Counted from the stretch's first letter, positions 1-8,204 are shown. The stretch is 11,864 nt of DNA from Hydrogenovibrio sp. UBA650 (GCA_002299245.1 DBOI01000122.1:1-11864), one strand, 5' to 3'. Notes: a model not told the origin generated them from the sequence alone. Program-made: numbers and translations.

Positions 1-98
1 CAAAAGCAGCCGCTAAAGCTGCCGCAATCGCCGCAGCCAAAAAACGTGCGCAATCCAAACAAGAACAACACAATAAAAATGATAAAGAAAACAGTTAG
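1..98 (+). CDS. rnfC: RnfC/RsxC C-terminal tail (partial, 5' end outside window)
   Basis: Reading from position 3, the frame encodes a short alanine/lysine-rich stretch (KAAAKAAAIAAAKKRAQ followed by a polar Gln/Asn/Lys tail) and stops with TAG at 96-98. RnfC of gammaproteobacteria characteristically ends in a long low-complexity Ala/Lys/Gln tail. The stop codon directly abuts the rnfD start codon, as expected for the C-D-G-E order. RnfC is the peripheral subunit that carries the NADH/FMN site and 4Fe-4S clusters, but none of that part is visible here. The call rests on the tail composition and on position, so the identity is inferred from context rather than from catalytic motifs. Confidence 0.85.
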   Translation, partial: KAAAKAAAIAAAKKRAQSKQEQHNKNDKENS

Positions 99-1130
99 AT
101 GAATCCGCTAACATCTCCATTTACACATAACAATCAAAGTGTTCGAAAGGTCATGCTCCAAGTTCAAATTGCGGCATTTCCTGCCCTGATGACACATACC
201 TATCTATTTGGATTTGGAATCGTTGTGCAATGGACACTTGCCGTAGTAACCCTGATTGTTGTTGAGTCACTAATGCTAAAACTCCGTGGTCGTCCGATTA
301 AACCCTATGTAACCGATATGAGCGGTATGATCACCGTAACAGGATTGGTATTTTGTGTACCTCCTGAAGCGCCTTGGTGGATTATTGTCACAGGCTCTTC
401 TTTTGCACTGGTTTTTGGAAAACATCTATATGGCGGTCTTGGCTACAACCCTTTTAATCCGGCAATGTTAGGTTATGCTTTTCTATTAATTTCTTTTCCT
501 CTACAAATGACTCAGTGGACCCTACCCGCTAGTTTGAGTGGTCACAGCATCGGATTCATCGAGTCTGCCAGTTATATTTTTACCGGCCAGATTAATGGTG
601 TTACAGTTGATGCTCTTACTGGAGCAACTCCTTTGAATGAGGTCAGAACAGGACTTTCACAAGGTATGAGTGTACAGGACTCTTTGACTAACGAAGTTAA
701 AAGTAAGGCTTATGGAATTTCTAGCTGGGGTTGGGTCAATGTCGCGTTTTTGGTTGGTGGTTTATGGTTACTATTGAATCGAACAATTAACTGGCAATAC
801 CCGGTTGGCTTTCTTGGCGCCTTGGCATTGATAAGTTTTGTTTTTCACCAATATGATCCGGATACCTATCCACCGGTAATGTTTACCCTACTTTCAGGCG
901 GCACCATGTTGGCTGCATTTTTTATTATTACCGACCCTGTGACTGCCAGTACAACTCCTCTTGGTAAATTGGTTTACGCCGCGGGTATAGGCGTATTAGT
1001 TTATATTATTCGTAACTGGGGCGCTTTCCCGGATGGCATCGCATTTGCCGTATTATTGATGAATATCGCAGTTCCACTAATTGACCTTTATACTCGTCCA
1101 AGAGTGTTTGGACACAAAGGTAAAATTTAG
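99..1130 (+). CDS. rnfD: Rnf/Rsx electron transport complex subunit D
   Basis: RnfD is an integral inner-membrane subunit (NqrB family) of the ion-translocating ferredoxin:NAD+ oxidoreductase (Rnf), also known as the SoxR-reducing complex (Rsx). The 343-residue protein has the usual length and is dominated by hydrophobic helices with short loops. The covalent FMN attachment motif is TGAT at residues 174-177, inside DALTGATPLNEVRTG; in the family, FMN is bound through a phosphoester to the last threonine, here T177. The conserved segment GGLGYNPFNPAMLGY (about residues 112-126) is also typical. The ATG follows the rnfC stop with no gap, which implies translational coupling; there is no strong Shine-Dalgarno sequence. 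The next gene, rnfG, begins 5 bp after the stop. Confidence 0.96.
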   Translation: MNPLTSPFTHNNQSVRKVMLQVQIAAFPALMTHTYLFGFGIVVQWTLAVVTLIVVESLMLKLRGRPIKPYVTDMSGMITVTGLVFCVPPEAPWWIIVTGSSFALVFGKHLYGGLGYNPFNPAMLGYAFLLISFPLQMTQWTLPASLSGHSIGFIESASYIFTGQINGVTVDALTGATPLNEVRTGLSQGMSVQDSLTNEVKSKAYGISSWGWVNVAFLVGGLWLLLNRTINWQYPVGFLGALALISFVFHQYDPDTYPPVMFTLLSGGTMLAAFFIITDPVTASTTPLGKLVYAAGIGVLVYIIRNWGAFPDGIAFAVLLMNIAVPLIDLYTRPRVFGHKGKI

Positions 1131-1135
1131 CCAAA

Positions 1136-1792
1136 ATGCCAACTATGCGTACATCAAAACTCTCTTTTAAACAGCTAATAATGGCAATGTTTACCTCAGC
1201 CGGGAAATTGGTAATTTTTGTACTCATCAGCATTATCCTATTGCTCGTGGTACGTTTTGTAACCGCTCCTGTAATTGCAGAAGCCGAGCGTCAAACCCTG
1301 TTGAACACCTTTGACCAAGTACTACCAAACAATCTCTATGACAATGATCCGCTCGAAAATCAAATGCAAATTACTGACACCGACTATTTAGAGCTTCTTG
1401 GCACAACCGAACCGGTTATCATCTATCGAGCTTATAATAATAATCAACCAGCCGGGGTCATCTTCCAAACCATCGCACCTAATGGTTACAGCGGTAATAT
1501 CTATATTTTAATGGGGGTGTTTCCGGACGGTCGAGTATCTGGAGTCAGAGTAATCAAACACGCTGAAACACCAGGCTTGGGAGATAAGATTGAGCTTGCC
1601 AAAAGCAACTGGATTCTAGAGTTCAGTGGCCGCGGCTTACGCGATGAAAACCGCACCCGCTGGGCAGTCAAAAAAGATAATGGCGATTTTGACCAGTTTA
1701 CCGGTGCAACCATTACACCCCGTGCAGTTGTAGGGGCGGTAAAAAATGCCTTAACAGTGATCAATGATATGCGAGACAAACTCTATGAGTGA
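1136..1792 (+). CDS. rnfG: Rnf/Rsx electron transport complex subunit G, flavoprotein
   Basis: RnfG (NqrC family) is anchored in the inner membrane by one N-terminal helix and exposes an FMN-binding domain to the periplasm. The 218-residue protein shows a hydrophobic helix at about residues 24-43. It has the family segment HAETPGLGDKI at about 142-152, and the flavinylation motif TGATITPRAVV with T192 as the expected FMN-bearing threonine. TGAT in place of the commoner SGAT is an accepted variant. The start at 1136 lies 5 bp after the rnfD stop; a second ATG three codons later (1145) cannot be excluded. Its 3' end overlaps the likely rnfE start by 8 bp, so translation of the two is probably coupled. 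Flavinylation would need an ApbE transferase, which is not encoded in this window. Confidence 0.95.
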   Translation: MPTMRTSKLSFKQLIMAMFTSAGKLVIFVLISIILLLVVRFVTAPVIAEAERQTLLNTFDQVLPNNLYDNDPLENQMQITDTDYLELLGTTEPVIIYRAYNNNQPAGVIFQTIAPNGYSGNIYILMGVFPDGRVSGVRVIKHAETPGLGDKIELAKSNWILEFSGRGLRDENRTRWAVKKDNGDFDQFTGATITPRAVVGAVKNALTVINDMRDKLYE

Positions 1793-2501
1793 CAGTATGG
1801 CTGAGCAAAAAAAGTCTGCCTGGCAAGACTATAAGCTGATTATTGAGAATGGCCTGTGGAAAAACAACCAAGCATTGGTTGCTCTACTCGGTCTTTGTCC
1901 CCTGCTGGCAGTATCTAACAATGCGATTAACGGTCTAGGCTTAGGCTTGGCGACACTGTTTGTATTAGTGGTTTCCAACACCTTGGTGTCAGCTATTCGA
2001 AACCTGGTATCAGATGAGATACGTATTCCAGTATTTATAGCTATTATCGCCACCATGGTGACCATTGTTGACTTAACCATGAATGCTTATTTTCATAGCT
2101 TGCATGGTATTCTTGGCATTTTCATTCCGCTGATAGTAACCAACTGTGCAATTCTTGGACGTGCCGAAGCCTATGCCTCAAAAAATAAAGTAGACCGGGC
2201 AATTGTCGACGGTTTTTTTATGGGTATTGGTTTTTTAATTGTTCTTGTTGTCCTTGGTGGTATGAGAGAGATAATTGGAAATGGCACTTTATTTGACCAG
2301 GCTCACCTGATGTTTGGTGAGTCTGCCAAGGCCTGGACAATTCATTTTGGTAAAGACTACCAAGGCGTTTTATTAGCGATCTTACCTCCCGGTGCCTTTA
2401 TTGGCCTCGGATTAATGATCGCCTTCAAAAACTATATGGATCAAAAAAAGACCGCCAAGTTGCAAAACCAACTTGGTATTAAAGTCGCCGTAAACGGATA
2501 A
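1785..2501 (+). CDS. rnfE: Rnf/Rsx electron transport complex subunit E
   Basis: RnfE (NqrD family) is a multi-helix inner-membrane subunit that pairs with RnfA. The family signatures are clear: GLWKNNQALVALLGLCPLLAV near the N-terminus and IVTNCAILGRAEAYA in the middle. In Rnf and Nqr structures, cysteines at these two places contribute to a 2Fe-2S cluster shared with the partner subunit; here they are C38 and C121, counting from the chosen start. The open frame extends up to an ATG at 1764, inside rnfG, but I prefer 1785 (MSDSMAEQ...), which overlaps the rnfG stop by 8 bp and gives 238 residues, close to known RnfE lengths. An ATG at 1797 is a third possibility. The next gene follows after 5 bp. 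Confidence 0.95.
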   Translation: MSDSMAEQKKSAWQDYKLIIENGLWKNNQALVALLGLCPLLAVSNNAINGLGLGLATLFVLVVSNTLVSAIRNLVSDEIRIPVFIAIIATMVTIVDLTMNAYFHSLHGILGIFIPLIVTNCAILGRAEAYASKNKVDRAIVDGFFMGIGFLIVLVVLGGMREIIGNGTLFDQAHLMFGESAKAWTIHFGKDYQGVLLAILPPGAFIGLGLMIAFKNYMDQKKTAKLQNQLGIKVAVNG

Positions 2502-2506
2502 CAGCA

Positions 2507-2935
2507 ATGCTATACACCTCCGAAAGAGATAAACTGCGCCAATTCTATGTAGAGTGCTGGCGAAAAGCTCGCAATGGCCTGCCAATGGAGCCCATGGAAC
2601 AGATGGTTGCCAGAGTGATTGAGATGCACCCTGAGTATCATCAAATGCTTGAAAATGAGCAACTCGGAAACGAATACAAACCTGAAGATGGCGAGACCAA
2701 TCCTTTTCTTCATATGGGTATGCATCTTGGCCTACAGGAACAGGTAGTGATGGATCGACCTGCCGGTATCAAAGCTATTTATCAGCAACTCGGTGAAAAA
2801 TATGCAGATGTTTCAAAAACGGAACATGCGATGATGGACTGTCTGGCAGAGATGATGTGGCAGGCTCAAAAAAACCAATCTGAACCTGATGAAGCTGCGT
2901 ATTTAAGCTGCCTGAAACAACTGTTATTAAAATAA
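2507..2935 (+). CDS. DUF1841 family protein
   Basis: This 142-residue soluble protein matches the DUF1841 family as I remember it. The diagnostic block is NPFLHMGMHLGLQEQ (about residues 65-79), followed by a DRPAGI segment (about 84-89). The N-terminus (ERDKLRQFYVECWRKARNGLP) and the segment VARVIEMHPEYH also fit. There is no signal peptide and no membrane helix; the predicted fold is all-helical with many Met, Glu and Gln residues. The biochemical function of the family is unknown to me. The gene lies 5 bp after rnfE and 18 bp before the rhodanese gene, so it is probably cotranscribed with the rnf operon. That suggests, but does not show, a link with assembly or function of the complex. Confidence 0.85.
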   Translation: MLYTSERDKLRQFYVECWRKARNGLPMEPMEQMVARVIEMHPEYHQMLENEQLGNEYKPEDGETNPFLHMGMHLGLQEQVVMDRPAGIKAIYQQLGEKYADVSKTEHAMMDCLAEMMWQAQKNQSEPDEAAYLSCLKQLLLK

Positions 2936-2953
2936 CCCCCGGAACTAATCAAC

Positions 2954-3862
2954 ATGTCACTATTAACATCAAAATCTAGAAAAGCTATGAACCTGGTAGT
3001 GTTATTGATCTGCCTGTCCAGCAACGCTATAGCAGATTCATTTTCCAAGGTCTTCGTATCTTCTGAATGGCTCAAAAATAATCTGGATAAGGTTACCCTA
3101 TTTGATATGAGTGAAGCTGGCTCTTACCAGAAGTATCACTTACCTGGTGCTATCTGGGTTAATTATGATTGGCTGATAAAACCTCAAGATGGCTTATCTC
3201 TAAGTGGAGGCCCAAAGTATATGGCGAAAGCGCTCTCTCAGTTAGGGGTTAGCAACGATAGCCATGTTGTTATTTACGATGACATTGGTGGAATGGAAGC
3301 CAGTCGCTTATTCTGGGAGCTAAAGAAACTCAATCACGCCAAAGTCCATATTTTAGATGGTGGCAATATTAGCTGGGTTTTACAAGGCAACAAGGTAACT
3401 CAGGAGTTACCAAACAAACCGAAAACAACAAACTATAAAGTGCCTAACAAACATTTCACTGATCAGCTTACCGCTAGTAAAGATGAAACCATTGCCGCAA
3501 TGAAAACTGACTCAGTTACATTAATCGATACCCGTACCAAACAAGAGTACCAAGGACACCCAAAACAAAAACAGTCTGGGCACATCCCAACTGCACTCTG
3601 GTATGAATGGTCTGATGCCGTTGACGTAAGATCGGGATTTAAACAGCTAGAAAGTTCAAAGATAATGCAGCAGTTGAAAGCTATTGGGGTAACGGACAAA
3701 TCACAGTCGATCATTTTGTACTGTAATACAGCTCATCGAGCCGCAAGAACATTCTCTATGTTGCTCAGCCTCGGTTTTACCGATGTCAAACTCTATGATG
3801 GCTCTACACAAGAATACAGTATTGATAAGGCCCTTCCCTTCAAAATTGGTATGCAGCCCTGA
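2954..3862 (+). CDS. Exported two-domain rhodanese (sulfurtransferase)
   Basis: This 302-residue protein is a tandem rhodanese. A basic N-terminus, a hydrophobic stretch (NLVVLLICLSSNAIA) and a likely signal peptidase I site after A27 (AIA|DS) indicate export to the periplasm. C20 lies in the hydrophobic core but has no proper lipobox. The first rhodanese domain (about 30-150) contains the fold motifs LFDMSEAGSYQKYHLPGA and VVIYDD but no catalytic cysteine, as is usual in this architecture. The second domain (about 165-290) has LIDTRTKQEYQG, SGHIPTA and the active loop C257-N-T-A-H-R262, so C257 should carry the persulfide. The segment YDGSTQEY replaces the more usual DGS..EW. The loop differs from classical thiosulfate and mercaptopyruvate loops, so the substrate cannot be assigned. 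Only 3 bp separate it from rnhA. Confidence 0.88.
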   Translation: MSLLTSKSRKAMNLVVLLICLSSNAIADSFSKVFVSSEWLKNNLDKVTLFDMSEAGSYQKYHLPGAIWVNYDWLIKPQDGLSLSGGPKYMAKALSQLGVSNDSHVVIYDDIGGMEASRLFWELKKLNHAKVHILDGGNISWVLQGNKVTQELPNKPKTTNYKVPNKHFTDQLTASKDETIAAMKTDSVTLIDTRTKQEYQGHPKQKQSGHIPTALWYEWSDAVDVRSGFKQLESSKIMQQLKAIGVTDKSQSIILYCNTAHRAARTFSMLLSLGFTDVKLYDGSTQEYSIDKALPFKIGMQP

Positions 3863-3865
3863 TAA

Positions 3866-4387
3866 ATGACTTTAAAAAATACCGCTCAAAACAACCAAAG
3901 CCAGAGTATGCTGCCTCAAGCAGACACCATCGACATCTATACCGATGGAGGTTATTTTGAAAAAATCAGAGTCGGCGGCTGGAGCTGGGTTATCTATAAA
4001 AACCGAACCGAATTCTCACGAAATTTCGGTAGTAAATCCAGGACCAGCAGTTTAGAAATGGAGCTGACTGCTGCCAACCAAGCCCTGGAATACCTCGAAG
4101 CCGCGACGCTCTATGACAAAACAAAACCTAAAAAAATAACAGTACATACTGATTGTCGAATATTAATCGAAGGCTTACAAACAAAATACAGTAATTGGTG
4201 TCGTAATGACTGGAAAGTAAAATCCGGTAAAACCGTAGTATTTAAAGAGCTTTGGCAGAGTATATACAACCTCAGTCAGCAACAGAATATTGAGTGGAAC
4301 TGGGTTAAGGGACATAGCGGAAACCCTGGCAATACAATTGCCGATAAACTAGCGAGAGAGGCCGCAAATAGCTTTCAAATGAATTAA
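3866..4387 (+). CDS. rnhA: Ribonuclease HI
   Basis: RNase HI cuts the RNA strand of RNA-DNA hybrids, for example at R-loops and Okazaki primers, using two metal ions. All catalytic residues can be aligned: D27 (YTDGG), E66 (LEMELTAANQAL), D96 (HTDCRIL), D160 (IADKLARE) and the loop histidine H150 (WVKGHSGNPGN). The protein has 173 residues, slightly longer than the E. coli enzyme, because of an extra polar stretch of about 20 residues at the N-terminus. The glycine-rich turn after the first Asp is replaced by YFEKIRVGGWSW, so this is a divergent RNase HI. The ATG lies 3 bp after the rhodanese stop, implying translational coupling. The TAA stop directly abuts the stop codon of the convergent response regulator gene. 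Confidence 0.9.
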   Translation: MTLKNTAQNNQSQSMLPQADTIDIYTDGGYFEKIRVGGWSWVIYKNRTEFSRNFGSKSRTSSLEMELTAANQALEYLEAATLYDKTKPKKITVHTDCRILIEGLQTKYSNWCRNDWKVKSGKTVVFKELWQSIYNLSQQQNIEWNWVKGHSGNPGNTIADKLAREAANSFQMN

Positions 4388-5572
4388 CTAAGAAAGAAGA
4401 TCGTCGGTTTTGCGATGAGTACTCGAGTATTTTTCTACTTCAGCAGAAAGCTCCACAATAGTAACATCATCGGCATAACTCTCACCGCCTGTAAATTCAT
4501 CAAGATACTCCAGAAGCCTCTCCAATTCATCTGAAGAATCTCTGATTGTCATCAGTTTCTGCTGCAGTGCATTAATACCGTACAGCTCTCCATGTTGATT
4601 CTTTGCTTCGACGATACCATCAGTGAAAACATAAAGCTTATCGCCTTCAAAAAAATCAAAAACACTCGGATAAAAATCATTGTCACCATCAATGACTCCT
4701 AAGGGAAGTTGAGTTGACTCGGCATATAAAACCGTGCCATCTGCCTTGATAATAATCGCCGGAGGCATAGCAAAGTTATAAATATATAGCTTGCGCTTGG
4801 CCTGCTTCCACTCAACATAGGTGGCAGCAAGAAAACTCTCCGTTGGCATTTTATTGAAGAGTTCATGATTAATTAGCTTTAAAACCTTATCGGCATAGAG
4901 GTTGCCATGAACATTAGAATAAAACAAAGACGATACAAGTGGTCCGGCAATAGCAGCGGTAAGGCCATGCCCTGTAAAATCACCAACTAACAAATGATGA
5001 TGATTATTTGGATTACTGGCAGATAGTGTAATATCGCCATTGGTTTTCTCAACAGGAGACAAAAGCTGGCGAATATTTCTAGGTTCAAAACGCATGTCAT
5101 AACGCATAGAAATAAGGATGTGTTCTATAAAATCTCGTTCTTGCTGGAGAATACGATTGCTAAACTGGAGTTCTCTGGTTGTATTTCCTAGTTTGAGGTG
5201 AGTATTAATTCTAGCGAGCAGTATTGATTCAGTAAAAGGTTTGGTTATGTAGTCAACCGCTCCAAGTTGAAGCCCTGTTCTCTGGTCTTCTGAACTTAGC
5301 ATGGCAGTTAAAAAAATAACTGGAACTTCTTTGGTGGCTTGGTCTTGTTTCAGCTTTTGCAATACATCAAAACCATTCATACTAGGCATATTGACATCGA
5401 GAAGAATTAAATCCGGAACCGATTCAGTTAACTTGTCAAAACAGTCTTGACCATTTTCTGCAGTTTCAAGCAGATAATAATCTTCAAGAATATCCTCCAA
5501 GATCAACAGATTGACAGGCTCATCATCTACAGCAAGAATCTTGGCATTTGGGTAATTAGCAGTAACAGACAT
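4388..5572 (-). CDS. Response regulator fused to PP2C/SpoIIE-type serine phosphatase
   Basis: This 394-residue cytoplasmic protein has two parts. The receiver domain (about 10-128) carries the acidic pair D16/D17, phosphoacceptor D59 (LLDVNMP), T89 and K111 (TKPF). A helical, probably coiled-coil linker (about 130-158) leads to a PPM/SpoIIE-like phosphatase domain (about 160-376). Its metal-binding aspartates appear intact: D180 (NGDI), D198 (GDFTGHGL), D318 (FTDGIVEA) and D368/D369 (ADDVTIV). Enzymes of this type usually dephosphorylate anti-sigma-factor antagonists or similar phosphoserine proteins, with activity set by receiver phosphorylation. The adjacent kinase gene, 11 bp upstream, is the probable phosphodonor. 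No STAS-domain or anti-sigma gene lies in this window, so the target is unknown. No DNA-binding domain is present. Confidence 0.93.
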   Translation of the reverse strand: MSVTANYPNAKILAVDDEPVNLLILEDILEDYYLLETAENGQDCFDKLTESVPDLILLDVNMPSMNGFDVLQKLKQDQATKEVPVIFLTAMLSSEDQRTGLQLGAVDYITKPFTESILLARINTHLKLGNTTRELQFSNRILQQERDFIEHILISMRYDMRFEPRNIRQLLSPVEKTNGDITLSASNPNNHHHLLVGDFTGHGLTAAIAGPLVSSLFYSNVHGNLYADKVLKLINHELFNKMPTESFLAATYVEWKQAKRKLYIYNFAMPPAIIIKADGTVLYAESTQLPLGVIDGDNDFYPSVFDFFEGDKLYVFTDGIVEAKNQHGELYGINALQQKLMTIRDSSDELERLLEYLDEFTGGESYADDVTIVELSAEVEKYSSTHRKTDDLLS

Positions 5573-5579
5573 TAATAAA

Positions 5580-5585
5580 CACCTT
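5580..5585 (-). promoter_or_regulatory. Shine-Dalgarno of the phosphatase gene, overlapping the kinase stop codon
   Basis: Read on the minus strand, AAGGTG lies 7 nt before the ATG at 5572. Its first two bases are part of the TAA stop codon of the upstream histidine kinase gene (5584-5586). This arrangement supports the 5572 start and suggests that ribosomes ending the kinase reinitiate on the phosphatase, which would keep the two products in proportion. Confidence 0.75.
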
Positions 5586-8190
5586 AACTTATGCTCTTTT
5601 TCGCATCCATATTTGTACGGTTAGCTTGCAGCGTAAAACAAAATGCAGCACCTTGAATACAGTTGTTAATTACCCTGTTTTCAACCCATATTTTTCCTTG
5701 ATGGGCTTCAATAATTTCTCGACTGATCGCTAATCCAAGGCCACTGGCACCACTTGGAGCAGAAGTTTTTTTCCCCTGCTGAAACATGTCAAAAATCTTC
5801 TCTTTCTCTTCATCTTCAACGCCAGGACCACTATCAAGAAGACAGACCTTAATTTTACTGTCATCCAGTGCAGTAACCAGTATTTCAATCTCACCTTCAT
5901 TCGGTGTGTGTCTTATTGAGTTTGTCAGCAGGTTCAAAATTACCTGAGAAATACGGTTTTTGTCAAAGTAAGCCATATAATCTGTATTGGCAAACTTTAT
6001 AACAATATTCTTCTGATTGGCAAACGGCTGCTGCTGCTCAACACAGGTGTTAATCACACTTTGCAGGTTCTGATAGTTAAAATGAAACTTTAAACTACCG
6101 GCTTCAATAGAAACCATATCTTGGAAATCCCTAACCAGGGACAATAATCTTTCACCGCTCAGATTAATATTTTCAAAATAGCGTTTTGTTTTTTCAGGCG
6201 AAAGATCTCCAACCTTAATTTCACCCATCTGCGCGTAGGTTAGAATGCCATGCAGTGGTGTGCGAATTTCATGTGACATCTTGGCAAGAAAATCAGACTT
6301 AACCCGGTTGGCACTGACTGCTTCCTCTCTGGCTGAGAGCATTTCTGATTCAAGCCTTTTACGTTCAGTAATATCCCTGAAGTCGATATGAACGACCTCT
6401 TTGCCGTAGTACTTTAACAGTGTTAATACCACGTCAGTCCAAAAAAGCGTGCCATTAACATGGCGATTCAGCCACTCAACATGGTGACTGCCGTTCTGCT
6501 CACACAACCTGAACATCTTAAGCGCTTTTCTGATTGAAGAGGTGCCATCTGGTTGATATTTTGGTGCCAAATCAAGCAATGATAACGGTTTAAAATATTC
6601 CTGAGATTTATAGCCAAACAGAGAGATTGCTGCCGGGTTTATGTCAATGATTTCCATATCTGATATCGAGACCAGCGCAATACCATCAGGTGATTTCTCA
6701 AATAACAGCTCAAACACACGACGCTGTTCACTCAATTCCTGGTTGTAGCGTTCAATGGATTTATGCAGTGCTAAGTTATTAATGCTTAATGTTTGACTTC
6801 TCTGACGTTCAGTTAGATCTCGAACAAAAGCAACTAATACATCACGGTCTTCAATCTGGTGCAGAGCGGCATTGACCTCTACATTAATTTCAGCTCCGTG
6901 AGAGTCTTTATATATGCTCTCAAAAATTCGTTTTTTTACTCTACCGAAACTCCCGCAAACATTTTGTAAATCTCGTTTTGAGAACTTGATATCGAAATCA
7001 GCCAGCTTCATTTTTAAAAGCCTTTCTTTTCGATAGCCAAGCAGACTACAGGCCTCGTCGTTGACATCGAGAACTCGGCCGTGACAATCCCATAAAAAAT
7101 AGGCTTCCGAGCTACGATTAATAATGTTGGCATAGTACTGCTCTTTCTTTGCTAGCAATCTTTTTGATTCTGCATCTTGTAGGGCATAACGCAAAACAAG
7201 ATTACTAATTAAGGCCAACATCAAACTTAGAAACAGACCAATTAACCACGCTTTTTTAGATTCAACCTTATAGCCTTGATACTCTGGCAGATATTTCAAG
7301 TTTATCTCGGTATTTAGAACCCAGTTTTTGCCAGCAAAGGTAATATAAAACTCTTCGATTAAAAGCGCTGAATCCTTAACCAGGTTTTCCCTACCGACTT
7401 CAGCAAATTCATTGCGATTAACACCAGTTGTATGCATGCTCAAACTAAGTCGGCCTGAGAGCAGAGAATCTTTCAGCACTCGCTTTAAAAGATCGTTTAA
7501 ATCAATTAACAGGCCTGCATAACCGAGTTTTTCTCGATCTTTTGATCTGATTGATTTATACACTGCTACTAAAGGGTTAGATTCGCTACTACTTAGCAGA
7601 GGTTCAGGGTGGGCTGCAACACTTTTTTGAGAGAAATCAGCCAGATAGAGGGCTTGGCGCTGAGAGTTTAAACTGAAAAGATCAACCCCAATTAAATGAC
7701 GGTTACGAATAAAAGGATAACCATGAATTACCACGGCCATCAATTGGTTCTCAATTACCCGAGGATTTTTAGAACTCTCTAGCTGCCTGATCTCGACGTC
7801 TTTCAATCCGTGAATTCGCAACTGCTCTAATAGCTTATCCGTTTGATCTTTTTTAACCAATTCAACCCAATAAAGGCCGTGCAAACTTGTATTACCAGCA
7901 AATAATACTTGGGAAAACAGATCAAACTGACTACGGTCAACCAGCTTGGCAAGCTTTGAAATCTCAGCAAGACTATGTAATCTTTGAAGTTCACCATTCA
8001 AGGCAAGTTCAATTTGTTGCTGTACACGGTTTGAATAGCCTTCAAAACGCTTTTGCAGAAAACTGATATGTTGCTCTTTCTGAAAACTCAACCAGTAACT
8101 TGTTGCAGTCACACCTAATACAAAAACCACAATAGCAACAACAGTAGAGAGGTGTTTCTGGAAGTAATACTGAGCTTGGCTTATTGACAT
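5584..8190 (-). CDS. CHASE-domain, dual-PAS membrane histidine kinase
   Basis: This is a sensor kinase of 868 residues from the ATG at 8190; an in-frame TTG two codons upstream (8196) is possible but less likely. With numbering from that TTG, there is a membrane helix at about 17-37. A periplasmic CHASE-type sensor region follows at about 50-300 (for example LHGLYWVELV and HLIGVDLFSLNSQRQ), then a second helix at about 316-336. Two PAS/PAC domains lie at about 352-465 and 490-615, each ending in a typical D-L/I-T-E-R motif. The HisKA domain has phosphoacceptor H642 (SHEIRTP). The HATPase domain has N box NLLTNSIRH, G1 DSGPGV and G2 SGLGLAI. No receiver or HPt domain is attached, so phosphate should pass to the receiver-phosphatase encoded 11 bp downstream. 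The ligand is unknown. No strong Shine-Dalgarno precedes the start. Confidence 0.93.
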   Translation of the reverse strand: MSISQAQYYFQKHLSTVVAIVVFVLGVTATSYWLSFQKEQHISFLQKRFEGYSNRVQQQIELALNGELQRLHSLAEISKLAKLVDRSQFDLFSQVLFAGNTSLHGLYWVELVKKDQTDKLLEQLRIHGLKDVEIRQLESSKNPRVIENQLMAVVIHGYPFIRNRHLIGVDLFSLNSQRQALYLADFSQKSVAAHPEPLLSSSESNPLVAVYKSIRSKDREKLGYAGLLIDLNDLLKRVLKDSLLSGRLSLSMHTTGVNRNEFAEVGRENLVKDSALLIEEFYITFAGKNWVLNTEINLKYLPEYQGYKVESKKAWLIGLFLSLMLALISNLVLRYALQDAESKRLLAKKEQYYANIINRSSEAYFLWDCHGRVLDVNDEACSLLGYRKERLLKMKLADFDIKFSKRDLQNVCGSFGRVKKRIFESIYKDSHGAEINVEVNAALHQIEDRDVLVAFVRDLTERQRSQTLSINNLALHKSIERYNQELSEQRRVFELLFEKSPDGIALVSISDMEIIDINPAAISLFGYKSQEYFKPLSLLDLAPKYQPDGTSSIRKALKMFRLCEQNGSHHVEWLNRHVNGTLFWTDVVLTLLKYYGKEVVHIDFRDITERKRLESEMLSAREEAVSANRVKSDFLAKMSHEIRTPLHGILTYAQMGEIKVGDLSPEKTKRYFENINLSGERLLSLVRDFQDMVSIEAGSLKFHFNYQNLQSVINTCVEQQQPFANQKNIVIKFANTDYMAYFDKNRISQVILNLLTNSIRHTPNEGEIEILVTALDDSKIKVCLLDSGPGVEDEEKEKIFDMFQQGKKTSAPSGASGLGLAISREIIEAHQGKIWVENRVINNCIQGAAFCFTLQANRTNMDAKKSIS

Positions 8191-8204
8191 CTGCAAATTG
8201 AGGC

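Noticed and set aside
1764..1784. Upstream ATG start for rnfE at 1764
   Set aside because: It would overlap rnfG by 29 bp and add residues (MICETN) not seen in RnfE proteins. The ATG at 1785 gives the usual N-terminus and a typical overlap.
2936..2953. Possible operon boundary between the DUF1841 gene and the rhodanese gene
   Set aside because: The gap is only 18 bp, with no hairpin or U-tract and no room for a full promoter, so cotranscription is more likely.
4417..4435. TACTCGAGTA palindrome followed by TTTTT, as a terminator for the rnf-rnhA transcript
   Set aside because: The palindrome has no loop. A 4-nt loop leaves only 3 base pairs, far too weak for an intrinsic terminator, and it lies inside the phosphatase coding sequence.
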